From assembly GCA_963070105.1 (NCBI GenBank), contig OY718806.1, forward strand, positions 2,126,865 through 2,190,864: a stretch of DNA of 64,000 bases, written 5' to 3'. Of this stretch, positions 1 through 12,371 are shown in pieces; position 1 is the first letter of the stretch; every line of letters begins with the position of its first letter. The notes under the pieces were generated by a model. It made no database searches. It saw nothing but the letters and a program-made list of their open reading frames with translations, and was not told where the DNA came from. This stretch comes from Litomosoides sigmodontis (Eukaryota > Nematoda > Chromadorea > Rhabditida > Onchocercidae). Made by a program: the position numbers and the translations under genes.

Positions 1-58
1 TTATTTTTTCGTGTGAAACATAAGTAACCTACGATACTCTTCAGTAGTGGAATTGTAG

Positions 59-3000
59 GAGTTAAGAGATGCACTTGAATCGAGAAGGAACGAAAACGAT
101 GGTCTTACAGAAATTGAGGAACGTCTTGAATTAATAACAATCGAAAAAGAAATGGCTGAAGAAAAGGTCGACATATTGCAGGTAAATTTTTCAAGCGTAC
201 TTGAAGGTTATCTATTTCTTCTGTGATTTTTTTTAACGTAACCTTACCTAGACGGATTTACCAAAAAAAAGAGTACTCGAAGATCTTATAATTAGAGATC
301 CTGTCGGTTTTTTCAAATTACCGTTCCAAACAACATGACCGGCTAGTTCGATTACGAGTAAAATTCACTTATGCGATTCTTTATTTATTAGGGTGTACCA
401 TATGTCCAGTCTTGAAATGAAAAAGTGTTTCTGTTGTTTTCAAGTGTTTTTATATTTCTATTGGGATTTCTTTCCATCATATACGATTTACTGTTTAGGC
501 AGAAGTTGAAGCGGAAAAACAACGGACGCAAGAGCTAGAAGTTGAGTTGGAGTTACTACGTAGCGAAATGGAACAATCAGACAACAGTTCATTTCAGGCA
601 TGTTTCCGTCACATGCTACGTTGTAACCCAATTTTGAAATTTAGTCAGTACTGGATAATTGCTGGGATGTAATTCCTGGAGATATAAAAAGAACGAAATA
701 AAAAATTTTGAAAATTTCAGTATAATAGTGTGCAGATGAAACAGCTTGAACAACAAAATGAGAAACTTCGAGAAGCGTTAGTAAGGTACTGGTTACTCTC
801 TGGACATTTTTCTACAAAAAGTAAGCACTCATTGTTTGAGGAAAATGTACATTTTTAACTTTTTTTTAAGGATGCGAGATGTGACAGGACAAATGGCAGT
901 TGATAAGCAGGAACTAACAAAAGAAAATGAAAGATTGAAAGACGAATTAGCGTCACTGACGAAAATGTGTGAAAAAATAAAAAAGGACTTGAGTGCTTAT
1001 GAAAATATTGCTGCAGAGTTAAGGGAACGGGTCAGTAACTTCACTTTTTGAATTATGTGAAACTAACTGCGCATGATGCTTAGTAATTATTTGCAGAAAT
1101 AATGTAATCTCGTTGGCGCTATGGGTTTTGATTATTCACTGCATTTTCAAAATGTGGTCTGTATAATTGTCTGATTATTTTTTGCATAAATTGCTTTAGT
1201 CATATTATTTTTATAGTTGCTAGTGTTTGAGAGAAGTCAATTATTGGACTAATCTTGTGATTTCCACATTTTTGGCTAACATTTCCTTTGATTTTCCGCT
1301 TTTTCGTCACCAACGCTGAAAACATCGTTTTTAATGAGGCTGTAAAACCATTTTTTTTTCACTCTTGTGGGATGGACACTACATCTACGGATGTTTCGGA
1401 TCTGTTGAATCAGACTTTTTCGTTGTTTTAGCTCTGAAAAAATCCTATATCCGAATTATCGAATTAAATTATGAAATAATAACCCAGTCTTACTTCCGTG
1501 GTATTTTGTTATTAACAAATAAGTATAAAAACGAAGTATTGCTTTCCAGGTGGACATAGCAATGGGTAGTGAAAAAATGATAGAAGCACTGACAGACAGG
1601 AACTTGGATATGGAGGAAAAAGTCAGGTAACATTCTATTCTATAACAAAAGCAGTAGTAACTACTAAGGTATTCTTCTTCAAAAGTTCAATTTTTTTACT
1701 TTTCTTAGCACGATTATGCTAAAGCGTTTTATTTTTCCCGGTTGGCTGATTTGCTCGTAAAACGTGTTCTTTGGTTGGTTTTCAAATAGATTGATTTTGT
1801 TTTAGGTTGCGATGATAGCTCTCATTATTTTGCACCTGGTACTTTTTTGCAGAGCTTTGGAGGAAACAATTGATGACTTTGAAACTATGCGTGCAATGGA
1901 TGAAGAGATTTTGGAGACTCAAAAAGATACTGAAAAGGAGTTAAGAGAAGAGCTTGATAAAGCATGTGGGAAAATCAATGAGGTAATTAAAAATATTTCC
2001 CAGGAGCTTACCTTTTGAATTTTTAGACACTGGTTAGAAAACATGACAAAGTTTTTCAGTTATTGATGCAAATCAAAGCCTGTGGTGCACAAGCTGATGA
2101 CTATGAGAAAACGATTCTCATGTTTCGTAAGAAAGTTAGTGATCTAAACGAGGAAATCCAAGAACGTTATGATGAGGTGAGCGAACTGGCCATTGTTTTC
2201 ATGTGATTTATCTCACCTCTAGCCTTTTGTGATCCCTGTTTTGTATAGCAAAAAAATAGTTATTCACCGACTACATTTCAGTTTGCCTGACAGTTTCGTT
2301 TTTTGCCCTGTAACTTAGTATTACATTCTTGTTCTTTCAAATTTTGTGCTACTAGGATATAAAAATATTTGTATAAAGAATGTGTTGCGATTTAGCCTAG
2401 GGAGTTAACTGACGTGAATATTATCACCTCGCATTGTTTCAGAATTTACGTATGCTAGAACAAATAAAATTTCTTGAAGAAGGGAGCGGTGTTCCTGGAA
2501 TGCAAAGTACCGGTTTTACCGCAACACGTGCGTTTTCGGAAGTAAGTTTATAATTTTTTTCATTTTATTGTATGCTGCTGTTCTGTTTGTATATAAAGTT
2601 TTTGAATGCTTTGTACTCTGTTGTTTTCATATCTTTAGATTGTGGATGGTGAGGTACGGTCGTTGGAGTTGGAATTTGCGCATCAGTTTACCAAATATCT
2701 TAAAGCCTTTATGCCCGATAATTTTACGAAACCGGGGGGTCAGTTTTTCATTTGCAGTGTTACACATAGTGCGTTAGGATTTTTGGTTATGCGGATATCG
2801 CCTAGTTCAGGGGATCTAATTAACACTGATTTTAGAGTATCACTGCCCAATTTATGTTTAAATAATGATAAAAAATTGATAACAAAAAGAAATCATTCAT
2901 AAAAATTAATGCAGTAGTTGGGTTTTTGGTAGTTTGTTATTAAAAGATATACAATTTAATATAATCGTGAAACTAACAGGTGACAGTGACGCAATAATAC

Positions 3001-6000
3001 TTAATGTCTTGTTTCCACGACTGTATCAAAAATCAGTGATCCTGGCAAAGCTGATGGGTAATAAGGTTTGTTTCCCATGAATACTTCTCGTTTTATTCGT
3101 GCATTTCTTGTGTATCATTTTAACTTACCTATTTTTTTAATCTGGCTCATTTTTTCAGTATCCTCCAGTACCAGGTGGTATGCGCCGTGAACATGTCACC
3201 AAGTCACATAAGGCTGAACAATGGGCACATTGTGCGAAGTTTAATTATTTATTGAGTGCATTGGAATTCATTTTACGAAAATTTGAGAGGTGAAGTGATT
3301 TTAGTAATCATTCATTGTGCGGGGAAAGAACATTTATTAGGTGCTGATAAGCGTTTTTGTTAGCTACAGTCTCTAGCTGCTGTATTTCAGATGTCATGAT
3401 TGTTGTTTAAGCGAAAATATCCTTTTATCGTCAAAAATGTCAAACGGAATTGTAGTGCTATTCAGACACTCTGATTTTATGCAAAAGAATTAACATATAA
3501 TGCCAATCACTACCAAATTTTTAATTAACCTCAAACTCGAAGAACTTTTGCTATGTGTCTAAAGGGGGGATTTTTTTGAAATAACATTTTTATATGTTCC
3601 AGTGCCATACAACTCTGTTCAGTGGAGAGACTGTCACGCTTGTCACAGCTTCAGTTGGAAATGGCAGCGCAGGAAAGAATGATCGATCAATATATTGATT
3701 TGCTGAAGACTGATCGTCTCGATGAGAACACTTCCTCATCCAATCTTGAGAAAGGAATAACATATTTTCAGGTTTGAGCTTTATATGTTTTTTTTTGTTG
3801 CAGGAGATTTTTAAAATTCTGAGAGTTATTACAGTCAAAACATGAAATTTGTTGTTTTTCACTAACTACCCGGCAATGAGTTATCATGTTTTCATACAAA
3901 ACATACCTTATGGACTCGTGAAGTTCTTCCACGTTTTAAATTCCAAATTTAGATACAATTGGTTTTTTCAGAATGTCTTCTCAGTTCATATGGCTGGTGA
4001 AGCATATGATATGAAGCAGGCGTTTTCCGATGTTATCGCTCAGTTACTGTCGGGTTTCGGTTGGATGAAGATAAATGTTCAGCGTTTTATATACTTCTTA
4101 TTGGTAAATTCAAATTTAACAATAAATTTCACCTCGAAAAGATTATAAATGGTGGTGCTCTTTCCTTGAAAACAGCAGTCATAGTGTAGGTGAAAATGAA
4201 TACAAGTTTGATTACTTTTATAATTTTTTTCTTTTGCGAAGTGCTATCATTTCGCAAACTTATTAAATTCATTTTTGTTGATTCTTTGTGAAAATTCTCT
4301 ACCAGTTCAATCAAACGAAATGTTAAGCTCCTCATATTTTGCTTATTACGAATCACGACTTATGAATATGAAAGAAATATATACAAATATTATTCCCATC
4401 ACTTAGCAGCACTTCTTCCTTCTTCTTAAGCCCGAAAGAGAAGATAGTGAGATTCATACCTTTGCCACTTCATTAATGGGATTGATAACGGAATGTGAAC
4501 AGCTAACGATTCGTTCGAGAAATCGTATCCCAGCACAAAAACAAATGGGAATAAGCCAGCAGGTATAGTTTCTTTAGATGTTTTCGAAATTTATTTCTTT
4601 CGTTCGTCCAATGTGGTTTCCTCGGAAGATTTTCGATACTTAAATAGAGTGCACGACAAATAAAGGGAAGTATTGCATATCTGCTTTTCTTCTGCGCTTA
4701 CTAATTTAATTTTTAGATAGACGAACAATTATCCAGTGCAATCAGCATTCTTTGGAAGGTAGCTACTATTGCGAGTAGTGTTTGCGCTGTAGCAAGTATA
4801 CAACTAAGTACGCATGCCGGTAAGTATTTGTCAATTTAATTCATTCAGTTGTCAGTGCTAATCCATTGTTCTATATTGTTGTGTATATACAGATTATAAG
4901 CGGAGGGAGGGGACTGAGGAGAACTGGTAGACATTTGGCGATTTTGCAGATGCCGATGGGTTGCAAAGTGACCGAATGAAAGAAATGTTGTTGGGAGCCG
5001 TTGAAAAAATGAATGGTCAAACTGATAGCACCAAGGCACAGGACGTTATAAAGTATGGCTTTTCAACGAGTTATTTTATATCTCCTAATTTTTGCTACTA
5101 CAGTTGTAATATGTTTTCATTCTCCAAAATTTGGAAATTTTTGTTATTCACTGAAACCTGCTTTTCTTTAGAAATTATATGCTTACACTGAAATCGATTC
5201 TTGCTAAATTAGCTGAGCAACTGGACAGTGGGAATTTAGAGATGGAAGCAAGCAATAAGAAGGTGAGCGACATTGTAAACTATATTTTTATCAATTTGTT
5301 GATAATTTTGCATGAGTTTTGACAAATTTCTTTTAGAAATTATGATTTTTTATTTTGAATACTTATGAAAAATAGCTTAACTGTTCAAATTTTTATCATG
5401 TTTTAAATGAAGTGTATTTGAGCCATTCCCACCACTTTTGGAGCGTGCTCATGCACGGAAACAAGATGCAGTAGAAGCAGAAGGACTTCGTTGGCAGCTG
5501 GAAAAAAAGGAAAATGAAATATCTGATTTGAAGAAAACGCTTCGATCCAGGGCAGACGATATTAGTAATTACAGGGTACCATTTCGAGCATATTTGTTTA
5601 TGACATAATTCTGATATTGTCAGTGAGAAAGAAATTGGGAAGCGGTGACCAAAAATCATTAATAGTTATTCTTGACTCAAGTATTTCTTCAATGACTGAA
5701 ATGAGTGCAGATTGTTTGGTTGAAAAGATCATTAACGGTTATCATGTAATGAATTGGAAGCTATATATTCTTAAATTGATCGATTTCGTTGTTCAAGCTT
5801 CGATTGGAAATGGCTGACAAGAAAATGGAAACATCAGGCAGGATGGATGAGTCACAAATGTCGAGATTGCAGTCTCGTTGCGATGAATTGCAAAACGAAC
5901 TAAAGAAGAGAAGAGAGTAAGCAGTGCTTCACATACTGGATTTATTTCATTCTCGAAATCGAAAAGAAATGACTAGCTATTTAATAACTAGCTACTTTTC

Positions 6001-7486
6001 ATGGTGATCTTAAAGAAGTTTTTTGTCTCAACTTTATCTTTTAACCTGTTAGTTTTTATCTCCTCCTTATCACGTACTAATTGAATGGCAAGTTTTCATT
6101 TAGTGAGTACGAAGAGACAATGGATGCTATACAAAAAGATTTGGAGGCGTGTGAGAAGGAGAACGCAGAACTGAAGGAACGTGCGAAAAATATGAGTAAA
6201 AAGGCGTTGTTGATGGTATTGTATTTTTAGTATTTTATCTGTATTTGAAAACATGTACGAGTTAGATGTGCATAACATTTTAACCATTCCATCATTACTA
6301 GTATTTGAAATACTGGTTTGTTTCGTAGAAGTATTACTGATTGTGAAATGAAGGTAACGACCTGTTCTCTGAAAATGGGAACAGATATTCAGGAAAATCG
6401 ACGAAACACTTACCTTTGTTGAGGGGTTATTTCTTTTTAAGAATTTGAGCAGCACTCTGGCATCATCCGTTACGTCGTTGCCATCCACACCAACTGCTAC
6501 CAGCGGCACTGCATTTACATATGCAGCCGAAATCGGCTTTTTGGAAGCGGCATTAATTGAAAAGCAGGATGCTCTCAAATTGGCGAATGAAAGAATACGT
6601 TTCATGAAGGTTGCATTTTTTCCAGTTTAGTTATTGCATCCATAATCTGTTTTCACTTAATTTATGTTCTCTGAAGTAGTAATGGACTCTTATGTAGTGC
6701 TTGGAAATCTGATGAGAGGTACCTTCAAATTCACCATAAATTGATTTCAGATTCAACGCATGTTGAAGCTTTTGCCAAATATTGGAGTGTCTGGTGTTTC
6801 GACTGAAATTGCTGGCCCATTAACATTACAAGCTGCTCAGGGTTCATATAAGGAAGAACTAGACAAGTTAATTAGAGAAGCAGAAGGCATCATGAGCGAA
6901 GCTCGGAATTATCAAGTGCCTTATGTAGCAAATTTACATAAGCAAAAGAAAATTCAACTTCTTGAAGAACATCAGTATTATTTAGATGTGCGAGATGTGA
7001 ATTATAGGATCGATAATGTAAGTGTCGTTGCTATAACATTTTATTTTTGTATTTCCACTTAACTTAGAGATTTGATCGCTGCGTTATGCTTGTTTTTTTG
7101 TCTTATTTTCAGTTGAAATTAAAAATTCATCGCTTCTGGTCGAAATATAACACCGGAAAACCGCTTCCGATCTTGTTTAATAATATAAAAAGCATTGTTA
7201 CCGAAAGACCGAAGGTGAGTTCTGATTGAAAACGCAAATATCTAATGTTTTCATATTACAAAATTTTACTTGATAATTTTCTATGTTGAATTAATACCGA
7301 TTGGTAGTAATGATTTTTTAAAGGATGTTTTTTCTACCTACAAGAAATGTAGTGGGCATATTTCAGTGCGTACAAAGTGGTGATAGGGGTGTACATTCGA
7401 ATGCATACAAGAATGCATATAGTTTCTTATTTGATAAGTTGGATGTGGAGCACAAGAACTTCAAATCACAACGTATGTTATCGTAA
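59..7486 (+). CDS. dnc-1: Dynactin subunit 1 (p150-Glued), 3' part of gene, N-terminus off the left edge
   Basis: p150-Glued is the largest dynactin subunit and links cytoplasmic dynein to cargo and microtubules. Twenty-four in-frame exons encode about 985 residues. Exons: 59-181, 499-597, 721-785, 871-1030, 1550-1626, 1853-1982, 2060-2176, 2443-2541, 2639-2738, 2980-3065, 3159-3289, 3603-3771, 3972-4103, 4431-4562, 4717-4819, 4950-5052, 5172-5262, 5423-5575, 5798-5916, 6104-6215, 6442-6609, 6751-7017, 7113-7214, 7367-7486. All junction phases agree. Seen: long coiled coil (LEQQNEKL, LTDRNLDMEEKVR), then the p150 core (FMPDNFTKPGG, then LFPRLYQKSVILAK), then a second coiled coil (YEETMDAIQKDLEACEKEN). 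The CAP-Gly domain and first coiled coil must lie upstream of the window. The intron after 597 appears to be GC-AG. The acceptor before 5423 (TTTGAG) is unusual. Identity rests on remembered family sequence. Confidence 0.93.
598..720 (+). other. GC-AG intron of dnc-1
   Basis: The exon ending ...TTTCAG at 597 is followed by GCATGT, and the next exon starts after AATTTCAG at 721. Using the GT six bases further on (GTTTCC) would change the phase and create an immediate stop, so the GC donor is the only choice here that keeps the reading frame. Confidence 0.7.
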
Positions 7487-8264
7487 TCATATCGGTCTTA
7501 GGAAATAGAACTTATCACGAACTACTGAAGTCTTTTTTATTGGCTTATGATTGCTTAGTTCTTGTACTGCTGTTTAGCTGAAAAAGCGATTAACATTTAT
7601 TAAAAATGCCTTATAGTGATGGTTTACTTGACCTGCTTTGTCCATATTATCGTAGCGATAACTGTCTCTTTGTCATATGTTTAATATTTTTTGTGATTTT
7701 ATTTGTACGATTCTGAGTAATTATTTTTGAATACGTCAGTAGTACATTTATAGAATGTACATGTAGTGCTTATGATTGTATATATGTTGTAACTTCTAAT
7801 TTGTGTTATTAGTGGTTAATATAATGAAATTCCTTTATGTTTTTTATTTCTTTCATAACGCAATGAAATCAATGGTAAAAAATTTCTCACGTTTATATTT
7901 CTATGACGTCCAAAATTGGAAGTGTAGGAATGATGTACGATCATGGTCAAATTGAGAGAGAATACGAAGTAAAATTTGTTGATGGATGAATGTGAATCAG
8001 CGACAAATGAGCTTCTATATTTAATCAGTTAATTAGTAAGAATATTTGCCTTTAACAAAAAAGTCTTTGCTGATCATTTGTTCAGGGGGTAAGTTCAAGA
8101 TTTGATTAGATCTGCTGTTTGAAATCAATTATAGTTACCTTCATGATTATTTGAGAGCACAGTGTTGTGTACATCACATGAATATAATGCTGACAGTTAT
8201 TCTTCACTGTCCTCACTACCTTCTTCTTTTCAAATTCTAACAGTCATATTTTTTCTTTCAAAAA
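7487..8264. other. Convergent intergenic region (dnc-1 / Cys-loop channel)
   Basis: AT-rich sequence between the dnc-1 stop and the channel gene stop, which face each other. It should hold both 3' UTRs. I see no further coding exon in it. Confidence 0.6.
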
Positions 8265-11200
8265 TCACAACAATAAGTAAAATGAGAAGTAAAGTGAAAC
8301 TACAATACCGTAAGCAATTGGCAGTACAATACGCGCTGACAGATCAACTCGTGCAGCTGTTACGGAGTAGTAATCAGACCAACGATGGAAGTAATCATTT
8401 ATCAGAGTGTTGTAGTTTGACGTTGACGTCGAACAGATCAAATCCTGCAATTCACTTCTGTTTTTATTTCAACAGTTACGTTAGTCAGTTTTAGTGCTGG
8501 AGGAAAAGGATGATTCGCGGGGAATAGTTTGTAATTTAGAATGTATTTAAAATAGCGGAACAAACTTGATCAAAGTGCTTCATTTCAAACATTCGTCCAT
8601 TTGCAGGCCTTGGACTATTTGAGTGACCTCGTTTTGCAGCTTGTTTTTCACGCCTATATCGACTTTCCGCTCGGACAGATTCATTTCTGTTAGCAAGGAG
8701 AAGTTGCTTGTGTGACATTTTCATTAATATGTGCACAGCTATAACCTGCAAATATCCATCTCAATTTTAAAAATGTATAAAATGGAACGTTTTTTTTTGA
8801 ATTAATTTGTTATCATTATTGTTATTACTTATTTATTATTATTGTTACTTTTTCCATGAATACAATTTTTCTACTAGCATTTTAATTAACATTTTCAATA
8901 TTAGTCTTTAAAGGTTTAGCGACTAATGTTATCAGTGGGAGTGATCCTGGCAATCGTTCATTATTCAATACCATAGAACATTAAGCAAGTTTAGATTGGT
9001 AAAGCTATAGCTAGCAATTAGGCAACTGTAAATTTGTAGAGTTGAGTTAACACCAATTCATGGTAGGAGATGTTATGTTTTTAATATACAATAATAGCAA
9101 TAACAACAATGATAATAAAGAAGTATTTAGTTTTATCAAAATTAACGTGTTATAGAAATTACAGAAATTTTCAACCATCATACCTCGAGCAGTGAGAGAA
9201 GAATGAATGTACTGCACAGAAAGATCCAAACGTCAGCAGCGGTTAGATAAGCTGTTGATGGTACTTCATTGTTCCAAAGCATTGCCTGAAAAAAACACAG
9301 TAATTAAAATTACTACGAATTTTGCTACCTAATAGAAGTGTCTCATGAAGAAACTGTAGCGGACAGTAAGTAATACTATCAGTAAAATTAATTATCAATG
9401 ATCGCAGCACATATATTTCAACAATAATTTCATGGAAAGTGATAGGATAATTTTACTCCGCTATTTTGCATCAATAAATGATTGCACAATCTATTATCAT
9501 TAATGAATTGATTGAATAGAATTGCGTTGAATACTTTCTCATCTGATTTAACCCATATTCCTTTTTCATTTCCATTTAATAGAAATTAATTGGAGAAAGA
9601 AGCTATTCAATGAATAGCATTTATTTATTAAGAAATTTAATGAAATAGAAATTCAGGGAATTCCTACGCAGAAGAATGTGAGTAATGATGAGAAGGCCAC
9701 AATGGTTATCCGTGATTGCAAACGTTGTCGTTCAATGTAAAAGATAATCCACGTAAGTGCAACCAGTGTAATTGTTGGTAGGAAATAGCGAAAAAATGAT
9801 GTGTGGAATGGCCGATGAAAATGTAATCGAACACGAAGGCATGAGAATCGAGCTAAAAATGGATGAGAGAAAAAAAAAAAGCGGTAAAAGAAGATGAGAG
9901 GAATGATAAGGAATGCACACCTGTTACATCTCTTACGTATCTCAGACATAAATTAATGAAATTTTAATTCGTTTAAACTATAATAATTTATCGTAAATTA
10001 AAACTCTTTCAGTTATTTATTTCATAACGATTAATGAGCTAAGTGTAACAAACACAATTGTAATAATAATAGCAATAATAGTAGCAATGATTAACATTGG
10101 TGGTAATGTATTAGAAATTTTTGTCTTCCGCTAATTAATTAACTGATAAAATTTTTGCTTGCTCACATCTAGCAATAACTCACTGCGTATTTGATGAAGC
10201 AAACGAAGGCGAAACAAACCCGAAGCTGTGTTTAATTCAGTAACAGCATAAAGTCCTTCGAAATTGCAACTTTCACTGGACACTAACGATGTGTGCATGC
10301 TTACTGGTCCTATGCTTGCATTTAATCGTGCTCCATCTGAGTAGTACCACGAAAGTGACAATTGCCTACTAGGATATTTACCTGCAACACGCACACACGG
10401 CGGAGTTCTTGAACAAACAAAAAAAAAAAAAAAAAAGATAAATCGTTTTAATGAAATTTTATAAATAAATGATAAAAGGAAAGTGATAAATCGTTCGAAT
10501 AATTGATGTATCGAAATTATTCCCTACATATTTCTCTATGCATTTTTAGCTCAAAAAAAAAATGGGCAAGAAATTTATGATATAATTTCCTCATTCTTCT
10601 TCTTCATTCTACAATTTTCAAAATATTAGAAAAATCGTAAAAATAATTTTAAAAAAATTCATAAAATAACAAAAAATTAATTTACCGAAAAAAAAGAAGT
10701 GAATTGAGATGTTGGAAAGAATTGAAAAGTTAGGCATCTTAAAAGATATCAGATATTAAATGAGAAATGAAAATACCCGTGTAGATATCAATGGGACAGT
10801 AGTGCGAATCGAATGGATATTGTTTCAAATTGAATGGACAATGAATTTCCAATTCATAACTGAAATAATTACTAGTATAATATTCATTTCAAAGTTAATA
10901 AAAATAAAAAATAAAAATGAATGATTGAAAAAAAAAATGTGACACGAAAATTTGACCTAAGCAATGCGCTACAAAGTGCAAAAAGTGGGAGGACAAATCA
11001 AAGTGTAATTTTGTTTTTGAAATATTTGTTAAATTTTTCATCTTAATTTTTATGGATTAATTAATTGTGAAGTTTGATTGTGAAGTCTACATGGTCTTTT
11101 TTTTTGCCTTTAACTCTCTCCAATGGGATCAATGAATTCCAGCCGTACCACACAATGTCAAATAAATCTGTTATTATTTTCGTTACAGTTTCTATCATAA

Positions 11201-12371
11201 TCAAAATAAAAATAGGGAAATTTCAATCAAAATTTATCACACCTATCAATTTATTATTTAAAAAATAGAAAAGATGTGATAAAACTGAAAATTGACAAAA
11301 AAAAAAAAGATAGCTATTAACTTTGATCGAGTAGATGTCGTACCATCAGATGCAGAAATGATAAGTCGATATGCATCTTTTGGTCGCACTTTATTACCGG
11401 TAAATTGCAAATCACTGAATGGATATAGATATTGATCATATTTGACGATAACTGAACCAGGTGGTCTACCTGACTTCTCCACCACTAGTAGCAGTGAAAC
11501 GGTTGCTTTAAAATTCTGCAAAACGCATTAGTAAAAAGTTTCAATATTATTTCAACAGATAAAATCTTGAAAATTTGCAAATATATGTAAACAATTTCGA
11601 AATAATCCAAAAAAAAAATGCCAAATGGTTGTTCAAATGTTTGCAATAATCAAATTGTATTCCTTTCTTAAAACTTTGAATTATGAGTTAAATTAAATTG
11701 GTAAAAAGTGAGTGTGTAACAAGAGCGAATCAAAGTACGAAAAAGTACTTTCATAAAGAATTAGCACGAGTAACCGTGTAAGGAATTCTTGTTAATACAC
11801 TAGGGAAATTTACGGAAAATGCAACATTGATTTACCGATTGTTTGAGATTAAAATCGCTAATTGATTCAATGGTCATTCCAATTTGCAGATTTTTCTTCT
11901 CTGAAAACGAAGAGTTAATGTTGCAAAATTTGTTTTAAATGATCAAATAACAATCAAACGGTAATTTACCATTGAGATCAAGTTTACGCAGTCGCATAGT
12001 AAAGGAATGGAAAAATTAACTTAAATCTAAAATTTTTGGTGATTTTTTTCATCAAGGTTTAAATTTTTCAAAAAAAAAAAAAGGAAATGCATACTTCAGT
12101 GTTTATACCTGTGTTTTAAATGGATTAGAACAAAAAAAAAAAAAAAATTTGCCGTACAATTTCGGTTTTCTTTTTCTTTTGCAAAACAAATCTTGTTAGT
12201 TAAACTAATTTAAAATCTATTAAAATAAAAATTTCACATACCCTCTTTATCACTATCAACCATTAATGCTTTTGTTTTGTTACGATTTCTTACAGTGATC
12301 ACTCGTCCAAACACCAATTTATCAGTAACGATCACACAGAGAATAAAAATTTGCAGTAAAAGTTGTTGCAT
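8265..12371 (-). CDS. Cys-loop ligand-gated ion channel subunit, divergent (lgc-like)
   Basis: Predicted pentameric neurotransmitter-gated channel subunit of the plasma membrane. Exons in transcription order: 12242-12371, 11836-11900, 11344-11515, [one or two unresolved], 10777-10859, 10220-10381, 9668-9852, 9184-9285, 8566-8745, 8265-8444. Seen: signal peptide MQQLLLQIFILCVIVTD; extracellular start (IGMTIESISDF); canonical Cys-loop with 13 residues between the cysteines (CPFNLKQYPFDSHYC); a second Cys pair before M1, the later one in FSCLRVRLHFHR; M1 (FLPTITLVALTWIIFYI); M2 (SRITIVAFSSLLTFF); M3 (TAADVWIFLCSTFILLSLLE); a basic M3-M4 loop; M4 (ARIVLPIAYGIVVSLYFSF). The region between 10860 and 11343 must hold the loop around the conserved Trp. 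A likely fragment begins at 11167 (DLFDIVWYGWN), but its exit phase does not fit the next exon. About 420-450 aa. M2 looks anion-channel-like in alignment, but the usual Pro-Ala-Arg at its start is Gln-Ser-Arg. Ligand unknown. Confidence 0.85.

Noticed and set aside
6096..6605. 169-codon minus-strand open frame
   Set aside because: Antisense to two dnc-1 exons and the intron between them; the plus strand has clear homology and splice sites.
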